Below, in pieces: positions 31,661 to 39,768 of a stretch of 39,944 nucleotides of DNA (within the stretch, counting starts at the first letter, position 1; the number at the start of each line of letters is the position of its first letter). The position numbers and the translations under genes are program-made. The stretch is taken from positions 1 to 39,944 of the forward strand of contig CANMKK010000038.1 in assembly GCA_947498455.1 (NCBI GenBank), read 5' to 3'. The stretch comes from an uncultured Aquimarina sp. GTDB taxonomy: Bacteria; Bacteroidota; Bacteroidia; Flavobacteriales; Flavobacteriaceae. A model generated the notes under the pieces. That model did not search any database. It saw nothing but the letters and a program-made list of their open reading frames with translations, and was not told the origin of the DNA.

Positions 31661-33022
31661 TTATTTAATATGGCTAATAACATCATATTTAGTAATGATA
31701 TGATATGAGTCATTCTTTAATTCTACAAGTACTGCAGAATTCCCTTTTTTAATCAATCCAGATATTTCATCCAGTGAGGTATTAGATTTTACAATAGGAA
31801 AAGGATCCTTCATAATCTCTCGAATAGGAGTATCTCCCATATTTTTGTCATCTAAAAATGCTGTAAATAGAGCACTTTCATCTACAGAACCTACAAAACC
31901 TTCACTATCCATAACTGGTATTTGTGATATTTGAAATTTACGCATTCGCTCTATAGCATGTGAAACAAGTTCTTCTGTTTTGACTGTTATCAATCTCTTA
32001 TCTATATGATTTTTTACTAAATCTATAGCAGTCGATATTTCTTCTTCCAGAAATCCTCTTTCACGCATCCAATCATCATTAAACATTTTACCCACATAAC
32101 GACTTCCATGGTCATGAAACAAAACAACAACTACATCTTCTTTTTTAAAATGTTCTTTTAACTGCAATAATCCTTTGATTGCCGCACCTGCACTATTTCC
32201 CAAGAACATACCCTCTTCTTTGGCAAGTTTTTGAGTATATACAGCTGCATCTTTATCGGTTACTTTGGTAAATCCATCGATAATAGAAAAATCAACATTT
32301 TTAGGCAAAATATCTTCCCCAATACCTTCGGTTATATATGAGTATATTTCATTCTCATCAAATATCCCTGTTTCATGATATTTTTTAAAAACTGACCCAT
32401 ATGTATCTACTCCCCATACTTTTACATTAGGATTTTGCTCTTTTAGGTATTTCCCTACTCCAGATATAGTACCTCCCGTACCCACACCAACAACAAAATG
32501 AGTTACCTTGCCTTTAGTCTGTTCCCATATTTCTGGACCTGTACTTTCATAATGTGCTTTTGTATTAGAAAGATTATCGTACTGATTTACATACCAAGAA
32601 TTTGGTGTCTCTTCTGCCAACTTTTTAGAAACTGAATAGTAAGATCTAGGATCATCTGGTTCTACATTTGTAGGGCAAACCATTACTTTAGCTCCAACAG
32701 CACGAAGAATATCCATCTTTTCTTTAGACTGCTTATCGGCCATTACACAAATTAACTTATATCCTTTTATAATTGCTACTAATGCCAATCCCATTCCTGT
32801 ATTACCTGAGGTTCCTTCAATAATAGTCCCCTCCGGTTTTAGCCTCCCATCTGCTTCTGCATCTTCAATCATTTTTAGTGCCATCCGATCTTTTACTGAA
32901 TTTCCAGGATTAAAAGTTTCATATTTTGCCAATACCAAGGCATCAATACCCTTTACCAAGGCATTCATTTTTACCATTGGTGTATTTCCTATAGTCTCCA
33001 ATATATTGTTTGCGTAGTTCAC
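31661..33022 (-). CDS. PLP-dependent cysteine synthase/cystathionine beta-synthase with CBS domains
   Basis: 453 residues. Residues 1-320 are a fold type II PLP enzyme of the cysteine synthase/CBS family: Lys44 (NPGNSVKDRM) would bind PLP, GTSGNTG (70-76) holds the substrate carboxylate, and GVGTGGTISGVG binds the PLP phosphate. Residues 340-453 hold a CBS-domain pair (LITVKTEELVSHAIERMRKFQISQIPVMD; DPFPIVKSNTSLDEISGLIKKGNSAVLVE), as in eukaryotic CBS but without the heme-binding N-terminus. It probably condenses serine with homocysteine or acts in H2S/cysteine metabolism. No cystathionine gamma-lyase gene adjoins it. Confidence 0.9.
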   Translation of the reverse strand: MNYANNILETIGNTPMVKMNALVKGIDALVLAKYETFNPGNSVKDRMALKMIEDAEADGRLKPEGTIIEGTSGNTGMGLALVAIIKGYKLICVMADKQSKEKMDILRAVGAKVMVCPTNVEPDDPRSYYSVSKKLAEETPNSWYVNQYDNLSNTKAHYESTGPEIWEQTKGKVTHFVVGVGTGGTISGVGKYLKEQNPNVKVWGVDTYGSVFKKYHETGIFDENEIYSYITEGIGEDILPKNVDFSIIDGFTKVTDKDAAVYTQKLAKEEGMFLGNSAGAAIKGLLQLKEHFKKEDVVVVLFHDHGSRYVGKMFNDDWMRERGFLEEEISTAIDLVKNHIDKRLITVKTEELVSHAIERMRKFQISQIPVMDSEGFVGSVDESALFTAFLDDKNMGDTPIREIMKDPFPIVKSNTSLDEISGLIKKGNSAVLVELKNDSYHIITKYDVISHIK

Positions 33023-33088
33023 CGATTATAATTTTAGCACTATATTACAGATTATAAACCTAACTATTAAATAATCTTCTTTCTTATC

Positions 33089-33096
33089 CAAAGATA
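33089..33096 (-). promoter_or_regulatory. Candidate -7 element for the CBS-type gene
   Basis: TATCTTTG matches TAnnTTTG 66 bp before the start codon. No matching TTTG lies at the -33 distance. Confidence 0.35.
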
Positions 33097-33138
33097 CAAA
33101 CAATGTAAAATGTATTAGGTAAGATATCTTATTAAAAG

Positions 33139-34380
33139 TTACTGAAAACGGATTGCTCTAGAAGGCGAAATTTTTGCTACAACAAAAGAAGGTATCAATA
33201 ACATGACTAAGCATAATAGCAAAGTCCCTATATTAAGTAATAAAATATAACCTAAACTGATATATACCGGTGCAGTACTTACATAATAAGTAGCTGGATT
33301 AAGTCCTATTATTTCATAATTCTTTTGAATTAAAAGTAAGCCTATACCTATAAGATTACCCCAAAACAATCCTATTAATATTAAATATCCTGCATTATAC
33401 AAAAACACTTTTCGAATACTCCAATCGTCTGTTCCCAGAGATTTTAAAATACCGATCATCGGTGTTCTTTCTAATATTAAAACCAATAACGCAGTAATCA
33501 TATTAATTCCGGCAACCACTATAATAATTGCTATGATACCAATAATGTTTAAATCAAAAAGTTTTAACCATTCGAAAATGCTTCCATATTTTAATGCAAT
33601 TGTTTGCGCTTCTAATGTAGAGGGTATTGCATTATGAACCTCTCCTCCCTTCTTATCTATTTTATCAAAATCATCAATAAAAACTTCAAAAAGTCCTACT
33701 TCATCATTATTCCATTTATTCATTTTCTGAATATGCCTAATATCAGCAAGAATAAATGTCTCATCAAATTCCTGAAATCCGGAATCATAAATCCCAACGA
33801 TTTCGAATGTCCGAATATTAGCCGGAGAATTCGATGTGGCTTTCTTTTTTAGAAAAAACGTATTGATTTTATCTCCTAAAGTTAGCCCCAGACGTGAAGC
33901 CGTGTATGCGGACATTAAAATTTGATTATTTCTTGGGTCTGTAAAATCTGGTAATACCCCTTCTATCAAGTATTCTTTAAAATACCCCCAATTATAGTCA
34001 TCTCCAATCCCTTTAACCACAATACCTTCAAAATCATCTTCAGTTCTAATCACTCCCCATTTGGTTGCAACTCCTTGGATATGAGCCACCCCCTTAACTT
34101 CGGTGAAATCAGGATAAAAATGCTGATCCCTTTTTATTGGCACCAAAGATTCTACACTGTTATTGTTATCGTAACTAGAAATAAGTATATGCCCATTAAA
34201 TGCGGCAACTTTTTCTCGTATTTTTCGTTGTAACCCTACACCAGTAGCTACTGTAATCAACATCATAACCATACCTATGGCAATGGCGAAGATGGCAATT
34301 TTTATAATTGCGGATGACATACTACTTTTATGTTCCTTACCTTTGATAAGGCGTTTGGCTAAAAAATATTCAAAATTCAA
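33139..34380 (-). CDS. ABC transporter permease of the FtsX/LolC-LolE type
   Basis: 413 residues. Four transmembrane helices fit the LolC/E layout: one near 24-50 (IIKIAIFAIAIGMVMMLITVATGV), a large periplasmic domain (50-270), then three in the C-terminal FtsX domain (GIIAIIIVVAGINMITALLVL; YLILIGLFWGNLIGIGLLLI; LGYILLLNIGTLLLCLVML). The conserved LERTPMIGILKSLGTDDWSIRKVF cytoplasmic loop that contacts the ATPase is present. It probably works in lipoprotein release or similar envelope export; no ATPase gene adjoins. The only possible start is TTG at 34380, since a stop lies a few codons upstream and no ATG intervenes. It is divergent from the DUF1343 gene with 2-8 bp between starts. Confidence 0.87.
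   Translation of the reverse strand: MNFEYFLAKRLIKGKEHKSSMSSAIIKIAIFAIAIGMVMMLITVATGVGLQRKIREKVAAFNGHILISSYDNNNSVESLVPIKRDQHFYPDFTEVKGVAHIQGVATKWGVIRTEDDFEGIVVKGIGDDYNWGYFKEYLIEGVLPDFTDPRNNQILMSAYTASRLGLTLGDKINTFFLKKKATSNSPANIRTFEIVGIYDSGFQEFDETFILADIRHIQKMNKWNNDEVGLFEVFIDDFDKIDKKGGEVHNAIPSTLEAQTIALKYGSIFEWLKLFDLNIIGIIAIIIVVAGINMITALLVLILERTPMIGILKSLGTDDWSIRKVFLYNAGYLILIGLFWGNLIGIGLLLIQKNYEIIGLNPATYYVSTAPVYISLGYILLLNIGTLLLCLVMLLIPSFVVAKISPSRAIRFQ
34338..34345 (+). promoter_or_regulatory. Candidate -7 element for the DUF1343 gene
   Basis: TACCTTTG matches TAnnTTTG and lies inside the coding sequence of the divergent permease gene, about 44 bp before the DUF1343 ATG. No -33 match. Confidence 0.35.
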
Positions 34381-34388
34381 TAGTGCGT

Positions 34389-35726
34389 ATGGTTTTTATC
34401 AGACTTATATTCAAAAATACGTTTTTATTCCTTTTAACCGTATTTATTTCTTGTGGAAGCAGAACAAAAGTTACTTCTCAGATTCTTTCTACTGATCAAA
34501 GTACACTTATTTCAGAAGAAAATACAATTGAAGAACGTTCTAAATCAGATTCTCTAGACATCATTGACCCTATAATCGTAGGAGCTAATCAAACCGAACT
34601 TTACTTGCCTATTTTAGAAAATAAAAAAGTTGCTATAGTCGGAAATCAAACTTCTGTTATTTTTAGGTATCCTAATATTACTCCCTTATTAGAAGAAACA
34701 GGAAAAACTTTTTCTTTACAACTTCGCCAACACACACATCTTGTAGATTCTTTATTATCAAGAAACATCAATGTCCAAAAAGTATTTGCTCCAGAACATG
34801 GTTTTAGAGGCAAAGCAGATGCAGCAGAGCTAGTATCAGATGGTAAAGACCGTAAAACTGGTGTTCCTATAGTTTCATTATATGGTAAAAGTAAAAAACC
34901 CGCGGTTTCTTCTCTTTCGGGTCTAGATATCATACTATTTGATATTCAGGATGTAGGCGTACGGTTTTATACGTATATATCAACACTACATTATGTAATG
35001 CAAGCATGTGCCGAAAACAATATCCCCCTACTTATACTTGATCGCCCTAATCCTAATGGGCATTATATTGATGGGCCTACTTTAGAACCTGAGCATTCTA
35101 GCTTTGTAGGAATACACCCTATCCCATTAGTACACGGAATGACTATCGGTGAATACGCCAAAATGGTGAATGGCGAAGGATGGCTAGGGAACGGGTTAAA
35201 ATGCGAACTACAGATTATTCCTGTAAAAAATTATACACATCAAACATCTTATAACTTACCTATACGACCTTCTCCTAATTTACCGAATGACATAGCTATC
35301 AATCTATACCCAAGTCTTGGTTTTTTTGAAGGTACAACTATAAATGCTGGTCGTGGTACAGAAATGCAATTTCAGGTTTTTGGTTCTCCTGATTTTCCTA
35401 TTAAAAAATATGATTTTGCCTATACTCCACAACCAAATTTCGGTGCCAAATACCCAAAACATAAGGGAGAGGTTTGTTATGGAAAAGATCTAAGAAATAC
35501 TGGGCATATGAGTGCTATAAATCTACAATGGATTATAGATGCATATCATAATTCTAATAATAAGGATGCTTTTTTTAACACTAAGTCATTTACCATACAT
35601 GCTGGAACAAAAAAATTGCAACAGCAGATTATTCAGGGATATACCCATCGAGAAATTAGAAAAACCTGGTTTCGCGATTTGGAGAATTTCAAGCAAGTAA
35701 GAGCACAGTATCTTATATATGATTAG
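34389..35726 (+). CDS. DUF1343/NamZ-family exo-N-acetylmuramidase, lipoprotein
   Basis: 445 residues from ATG 34389 (a GTG lies two codons earlier). A lipoprotein signal peptide ends in LLTVFISC, with Cys near residue 21. The DUF1343 domain fills residues 75-445: KVAIVGNQTSV, the conserved VFAPEHGFRG with its Glu and His, LDIILFDIQDVGVRFYTYISTLHYVM, LILDRPNPNG and FEGTTINAGRGTEMQFQVFGSPD. The characterised member NamZ of Bacillus removes non-reducing-end MurNAc from peptidoglycan fragments. A cell-wall recycling role at the outer membrane or periplasm is inferred from that and from the lipobox. Its stop codon overlaps that of the convergent YkgJ-type gene. Confidence 0.9.
   Translation: MVFIRLIFKNTFLFLLTVFISCGSRTKVTSQILSTDQSTLISEENTIEERSKSDSLDIIDPIIVGANQTELYLPILENKKVAIVGNQTSVIFRYPNITPLLEETGKTFSLQLRQHTHLVDSLLSRNINVQKVFAPEHGFRGKADAAELVSDGKDRKTGVPIVSLYGKSKKPAVSSLSGLDIILFDIQDVGVRFYTYISTLHYVMQACAENNIPLLILDRPNPNGHYIDGPTLEPEHSSFVGIHPIPLVHGMTIGEYAKMVNGEGWLGNGLKCELQIIPVKNYTHQTSYNLPIRPSPNLPNDIAINLYPSLGFFEGTTINAGRGTEMQFQVFGSPDFPIKKYDFAYTPQPNFGAKYPKHKGEVCYGKDLRNTGHMSAINLQWIIDAYHNSNNKDAFFNTKSFTIHAGTKKLQQQIIQGYTHREIRKTWFRDLENFKQVRAQYLIYD
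34412..34419 (-). promoter_or_regulatory. Candidate -7 element for the permease gene
   Basis: TATTTTTG matches TAnnTTTG on the minus strand, about 31 bp before the TTG start. It lies within the signal-peptide codons of the divergent DUF1343 gene. No -33 match. Confidence 0.35.
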
Positions 35727-36244
35727 TACCCTCTTTTATTACTCTTATGCTCCATAGGGATTAAAGACTTCATTTTTTCTACTATATTATATGCTGCAGG
35801 GCAAATAGCAACATTTTGCATAGTCAAATCTGATATTTGATGAAATTTTTTACGATCCGTATGCGGGTATTCTCCACATGCCTTTGGTTTTACATCATAT
35901 ATCAAACAATAATTATCAGCTGCCAGAAAAGCGCAAGGGGTTTCTTTTAATACAAAATCACCATCTTCGTCTTTCTTCAGGTACTTTTCTTCGAATTGAT
36001 GGGATTTCATTTTAAGATGTTTCGCTATGCGATCCACATCTATATCAGTAAAAAGCGGCCCTGTCGTTTTACAACAATTCGCACACTCTAAACAATCCGT
36101 TTTCCGGAACTCTTTGGTGTGTAGATCTAACATTATTCTATCCAAATCTTTAGGAGGCTTCTTTTTAAGCTTTACAAAGTATTTTTTATTCTCGTTCTGC
36201 TTATCTTTGGCCAGTTTTGGTAATTGATCTATAAATTCTTGCAT
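35723..36244 (-). CDS. YkgJ-type cysteine-cluster protein
   Basis: 173 residues with the putative zinc- or iron-chelating pattern of the YkgJ family (PF03692): CLECANCC (Cys51, Cys54, Cys57, Cys58), then TPCAFL, NYCLIYDVKPKACGEYP and a final Cys in AICPA. Such proteins are thought to bind Zn or an Fe-S cluster; no reaction is established. No signal peptide or membrane helix is visible. It overlaps the DUF1343 stop codon by four bases and its start is 50 bp from the divergent methyltransferase. Confidence 0.9.
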   Translation of the reverse strand: MQEFIDQLPKLAKDKQNENKKYFVKLKKKPPKDLDRIMLDLHTKEFRKTDCLECANCCKTTGPLFTDIDVDRIAKHLKMKSHQFEEKYLKKDEDGDFVLKETPCAFLAADNYCLIYDVKPKACGEYPHTDRKKFHQISDLTMQNVAICPAAYNIVEKMKSLIPMEHKSNKRGY

Positions 36245-36248
36245 ACTG

Positions 36249-36256
36249 CAAAACTA
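36249..36256 (-). promoter_or_regulatory. Candidate -7 element of the YkgJ-type gene
   Basis: TAGTTTTG matches TAnnTTTG and ends 4 bp before the ATG, so transcription would start at or next to the initiation codon and the mRNA would be leaderless. No exact -33 match. Confidence 0.35.
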
Positions 36257-36294
36257 AGGATTACTAAGTAAGAATTCACGAATTAAAGAATAGA

Positions 36295-37020
36295 ATGAGT
36301 AAGAAAGATATATTCGGAAATGCGATTAAGGATTTTTATAACAAGAACTATGGTGAAGATATCATAGTAAAAGCTCCTGATTTTGACGATGATTTGATCC
36401 CTATTCCTTATTTATTTAGATCCTATAAAGAAATGCCCATATTAGAACAAAAGGCATTAGACCTTTCTTATGGAAAAATACTTGACGTCGGTTGTGGTGC
36501 TGGTAGTCATAGTAAATATCTTATTGACAAAGGTTTTGTTAATATTCAGGCAATTGATATTTCCGAAGGCGCCATAGAAATTTGTGAAAAACGAGGAGTT
36601 GCGAATGCTAAAGTACAGAATTTTTCTGAATTAAAGGAGGAACAGTATGACACTCTCCTATTCCTGATGAATGGTAGTGGAATTATTGGAAAACTAACCA
36701 ATATTGATCGTTTTTTATCACACTGCAAAAGTTTACTAAAACCCAATGGACAGATTTTGATGGATTCATCAGATATTTCATATTTATTTACTGATGAAGA
36801 TGGAAGTTTTTGGGTAGATGCTTCTTTAGGATATTATGGAGAAATGCAATATAAACTAGCTTATAAAAATCAGGAATCCGATTGGTTTGATTGGTTATAT
36901 ATTGACTATAATACTCTACAAAATGCTGCGAATGCCAATGGTTTCCTATGCGAATTAGTTCTAGAAGGTGAAAATAATGACTTTCTGGCTAGGCTTACTG
37001 CGGTTTCGGATACCCTTTAG
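36295..37020 (+). CDS. Class I SAM-dependent methyltransferase
   Basis: 241 residues. Motif I KILDVGCGAGSHSKYL (61-76) binds the SAM amino-acid part, and IQAIDISEGAIEICEKRG supplies the acidic residue for the ribose. YDTLLFLMNGSGIIGKL and LLKPNGQILMDSSD are motifs II-III. The substrate is unknown: the C-terminal part (FDWLYIDYNTLQNAANANGFLCELVLEGENNDFLARL) is typical of small-molecule methyltransferases of this fold. Its last 26 bp overlap the convergent DUF2059 gene. Confidence 0.92.
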   Translation: MSKKDIFGNAIKDFYNKNYGEDIIVKAPDFDDDLIPIPYLFRSYKEMPILEQKALDLSYGKILDVGCGAGSHSKYLIDKGFVNIQAIDISEGAIEICEKRGVANAKVQNFSELKEEQYDTLLFLMNGSGIIGKLTNIDRFLSHCKSLLKPNGQILMDSSDISYLFTDEDGSFWVDASLGYYGEMQYKLAYKNQESDWFDWLYIDYNTLQNAANANGFLCELVLEGENNDFLARLTAVSDTL

Positions 37021-37492
37021 CTTCTAATTTCTCAATAGTTTCGTTATATAAATCCCTGCTCCATAGCTCGCTTACTTCGCCTACCCTACTTTTTAGTGAA
37101 TCACCTTGGTTTTGTATTTTTTGACCAACTTCTGAGCTAAGAAATTGAGGCAACTCTTTTTTTTGTTGATCTTCGCTTAGTTTGTAAAATGCGATTAACT
37201 CTTTAATATCTTTATGCGAAAAACTACTCTTATATACAGAAACTAATAAAGACTTAATATCCTGTATTGAAGCCCCCTTAACCTTTTGTAATTCTTGCCA
37301 AACAGTTTCAGGAACACCTTGAGAATTATATTGCCTTTTGAGTAAATCAAACATCTGATCTATTGCCTCATTATATTGTTGTTCCGTTCCATTCAATTCT
37401 AAATACTTTATAGCATCTTGGTGGTATGATTTTTGTGATAAACAAGTAGTAACTATTAAAAAAAATGCTAACCTAAAAACGAAGCCTCTCAT
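36995..37492 (-). CDS. DUF2059 protein with signal peptide
   Basis: 165 residues. A signal peptide (residues 1-19, FVFRLAFFLIVTTCLSQ) precedes an all-helical DUF2059 domain: QYNEAIDQMFDLLKRQY, FSHKDIKELIAFYKLSEDQQKKELPQFLS and QKIQNQGDS. The family is periplasmic and of unknown function. The 3' end overlaps the methyltransferase gene by 26 bp; the 5' end is 46 bp from the divergent lipoprotein gene. Confidence 0.85.
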   Translation of the reverse strand: MRGFVFRLAFFLIVTTCLSQKSYHQDAIKYLELNGTEQQYNEAIDQMFDLLKRQYNSQGVPETVWQELQKVKGASIQDIKSLLVSVYKSSFSHKDIKELIAFYKLSEDQQKKELPQFLSSEVGQKIQNQGDSLKSRVGEVSELWSRDLYNETIEKLEAKGYPKPQ

Positions 37493-37538
37493 AAATTCTT
37501 TTATTTACTAACTATTCAAGGGAAAAATCTCTTTTTTT

Positions 37539-38309
37539 ATGCAAATTACAAAATTATTAAGCATTCTAATCATCAGTTCATTTGTATTCATAGGATGTTC
37601 TAATGATGATGACAATACAATTTTAGAAACTAACCAAAGCCCTAATAAAAGACCATTAGGTACTTCTGCCAACGATTTACTAAGTGATTCGACATATAAA
37701 GGATTGACCATAGAAATCGTATCTGTTCAAGGATTTGAACCCACAACTGTGGCTATAAATTCCTTTAGAAAATTTCTGGAAGACAGGCTTTTTAAACCGG
37801 ATGGGATTACCATTAACCAACGATCAATTACCTCATCTAATTTATCTCCTTTTACAATCGAAGAAATTAATCAAATAGAAGGCATCACAAGAACACAATT
37901 TAATGAAGGAGATGAAATCACTGTATATGTATATTTTGCTGATGGCAGCAATGAACAAGATACAAGCACGAAAGTAACCCTTGGCACAGCTTACCTAAAC
38001 ACCTCTATGGTAGTTTATGAAGGAGCCTTACGTAACTTGGCAAATAACCCAAATGCACCTATGTTATCCAGTATCGAAGGAGCTACCCTTATCCATGAAT
38101 TTGCTCATCTATTAGGATTAGTAAATACTGGGACACCCATACAATCAGCGCATGAAGATTCTGAGTCAAAGGGACATTGTAATGTACAAAGTTGTTTAAT
38201 GGAAGCTGCTATTGAATTCGGATCAGGAATGATGGATGTACTTGGTGATGGAATCCCTGAATTGGATTCGCAATGTATTGCTGATCTCAAAGCTAATGGA
38301 GGAAAGTGA
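37539..38309 (+). CDS. Metalloprotease-like lipoprotein
   Basis: 256 residues. Lipoprotein signal with SFVFIGC lipobox (Cys20) followed by an acidic SNDDDN stretch typical of surface export in Bacteroidota. The zinc-binding core is LIHEFAHLLGLVNTG with His186, Glu187 and His190. The usual metzincin third His (HExxHxxGxxH) is replaced by Asn; His205 (SAHED) or His213 (KGHC) may supply it, followed by CNVQSCLM, which may form a disulfide. Similar proteins in Flavobacteriaceae are annotated as membrane metalloproteases. Activity is not shown. Confidence 0.78.
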   Translation: MQITKLLSILIISSFVFIGCSNDDDNTILETNQSPNKRPLGTSANDLLSDSTYKGLTIEIVSVQGFEPTTVAINSFRKFLEDRLFKPDGITINQRSITSSNLSPFTIEEINQIEGITRTQFNEGDEITVYVYFADGSNEQDTSTKVTLGTAYLNTSMVVYEGALRNLANNPNAPMLSSIEGATLIHEFAHLLGLVNTGTPIQSAHEDSESKGHCNVQSCLMEAAIEFGSGMMDVLGDGIPELDSQCIADLKANGGK

Positions 38310-38409
38310 TGCTACAAATTATCTTTAACAAAAGATGATTCTTGTTATAACTAAGGTTCACTAAAAATGTTTAGAGTAATCAAAATATTAAGAAGAAACA
38401 CATTATACA

Positions 38410-38441
38410 TTTGATAACTGTCTGAGAAAGTTTTAAGTTTA
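38410..38441 (+). promoter_or_regulatory. Promoter candidate for the 38464 gene
   Basis: TTTG, a 20-bp spacer and TAAGTTTA (one mismatch to TAnnTTTG), with a predicted start about 16 nt before the ATG. Confidence 0.45.
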
Positions 38442-38463
38442 TTTCTAATACAGAATTACTAAA

Positions 38464-39069
38464 ATGAAAAAATTTAAGGCTACAAAGGAAAAAACGGATA
38501 AGTTAAAATGGTCAATTTATCTCCTAATAGGCATAAGTCTATTAGTCTTTATTCATACATACTCTGATTGGCACTTTATTTCTAAGTTTATAGTTTCAGT
38601 TCCCTTAGTTATTAATTTACTATTTGATATTGTTTACTTAAGAAAAGAGAATATACTAGTTTCTGAGTTAACATTTAACGATACTGTAATAGCAATTACT
38701 AGTAATCAAAAAACCGTAAAACGAATATTGTATCCGAATTTAAAATATTCCATTAGAAAAAGAAAATTTGATAAACACAAAACAGAAATTGAATTAAAAC
38801 TAAAAAAAGGATTACGATTTAAAACTTACTATAGAATCCATATAAAAAATTGGGACTCTATATTCGAAATCGAAAATGAATTGGATACTCATGGAGTTTT
38901 AAGAGTTGAATGGAAACCCAAAACCTTTTGGGCTAAGTATTGGGGAATCTTCATTGAACTATTTTTTGCTACAGCTGGAGAAGGCTTAGGAGGTACTGTT
39001 ATTGAGTATCAAGAAAAATCTATTAAAGAAGTAACACAAAACCCTATCGAAGAAAATAAAACCACCTAA
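38464..39069 (+). CDS. Small membrane protein of unknown function
   Basis: 201 residues that I do not recognise. Two adjacent transmembrane helices lie near residues 16-33 (SIYLLIGISLLVFIHTY) and 40-58 (IVSVPLVINLLFDIVYL), like the bYP/PH-type two-helix proteins of Bacteroidota. A beta-rich, Lys-rich domain follows (about 65-150) that could be PH-like: repeated short strands and TYYRIHIKNWDSIFEIENEL. A further weakly hydrophobic segment occupies 162-175. It is three bases from the GNAT gene and probably co-transcribed with it. Confidence 0.6.
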   Translation: MKKFKATKEKTDKLKWSIYLLIGISLLVFIHTYSDWHFISKFIVSVPLVINLLFDIVYLRKENILVSELTFNDTVIAITSNQKTVKRILYPNLKYSIRKRKFDKHKTEIELKLKKGLRFKTYYRIHIKNWDSIFEIENELDTHGVLRVEWKPKTFWAKYWGIFIELFFATAGEGLGGTVIEYQEKSIKEVTQNPIEENKTT

Positions 39070-39072
39070 TAC

Positions 39073-39579
39073 ATGAACATAGAGAATAGTTTAATTGAAG
39101 ATATCGATACAATATTTGATCTATATAAAATAGCAACCGATTTTCAGAAAATAAAATCAGTCGTTCCTTGGCCAGATTTTGATAGAGAATTGATTAAAAC
39201 AGAAATCATCGAAAAGAGGCAATGGAAACTTGTTATTGATGATAAAATCGCTTGTGTTTGGACTACTACGGATAGTGATCCTCTAATTTGGCAAAAAAGA
39301 AACGATGAACCGGCTATTTATATTCATAGAATCTCTACAAATCCAGATTTTAGAGGTCGTAATTTGGTTAGAGAAATTGTAAAATGGTCTAAAAACTATG
39401 CAAGAGAACACAATAAAAAATATATCAGAATGGATACTGTTGGAAAAAATACTGGGTTAATTAATCACTACAAAAAATGTGGATTTGACTTTTTAGGTTT
39501 ATCAGAGTTAAAGAATACAGCAGGGCTTCCTGCACACTATCATAATGCAACTGTAAGCTTATTTCAAATATCGCTTTAA
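39073..39579 (+). CDS. GNAT-family N-acetyltransferase
   Basis: 168 residues. The GNAT fold is clear: N-terminal strand-helix (IDTIFDLYKIATDFQ), motif A ISTNPDFRGRNLVREIVKWSKNYA (the R-x-x-N-L variant of the acetyl-CoA pyrophosphate loop), motif B IRMDTVGKNTGLINHYKKCGFDFLG. The acceptor is unknown. It follows the small membrane protein gene by 3 bp. Confidence 0.9.
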   Translation: MNIENSLIEDIDTIFDLYKIATDFQKIKSVVPWPDFDRELIKTEIIEKRQWKLVIDDKIACVWTTTDSDPLIWQKRNDEPAIYIHRISTNPDFRGRNLVREIVKWSKNYAREHNKKYIRMDTVGKNTGLINHYKKCGFDFLGLSELKNTAGLPAHYHNATVSLFQISL

Positions 39580-39680
39580 GTCATACTATTTTTTTCATAT
39601 ATAGTTCTAAGTGAACACAACTATCCGAAGATTTAAAGCAATACCGTTTCTCAAATAAATAATAAATTCTCCATACTAAA

Positions 39681-39711
39681 AATCTGTCAGATTTTAAAAA
39701 CCTGACAGATT
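39681..39711. repeat. Perfect inverted repeat downstream of the GNAT gene
   Basis: AATCTGTCAG pairs with CTGACAGATT (10 bp) around an 11-nt AT loop. There is no T-run after it, so a REP-like element or weak terminator are both possible. Confidence 0.65.
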
Positions 39712-39768
39712 CAATGTAATCAATTTTTAATTATACTTCTATGAAGTTGCAAATTTCGAAGAGGGTTT

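Noticed and set aside
36633..36648. AAAGGAGG followed by ATG inside the methyltransferase gene
   Set aside because: The ATG opens a frame of only six codons before TGA. The string encodes Lys-Glu-Glu in the gene and is a chance match.
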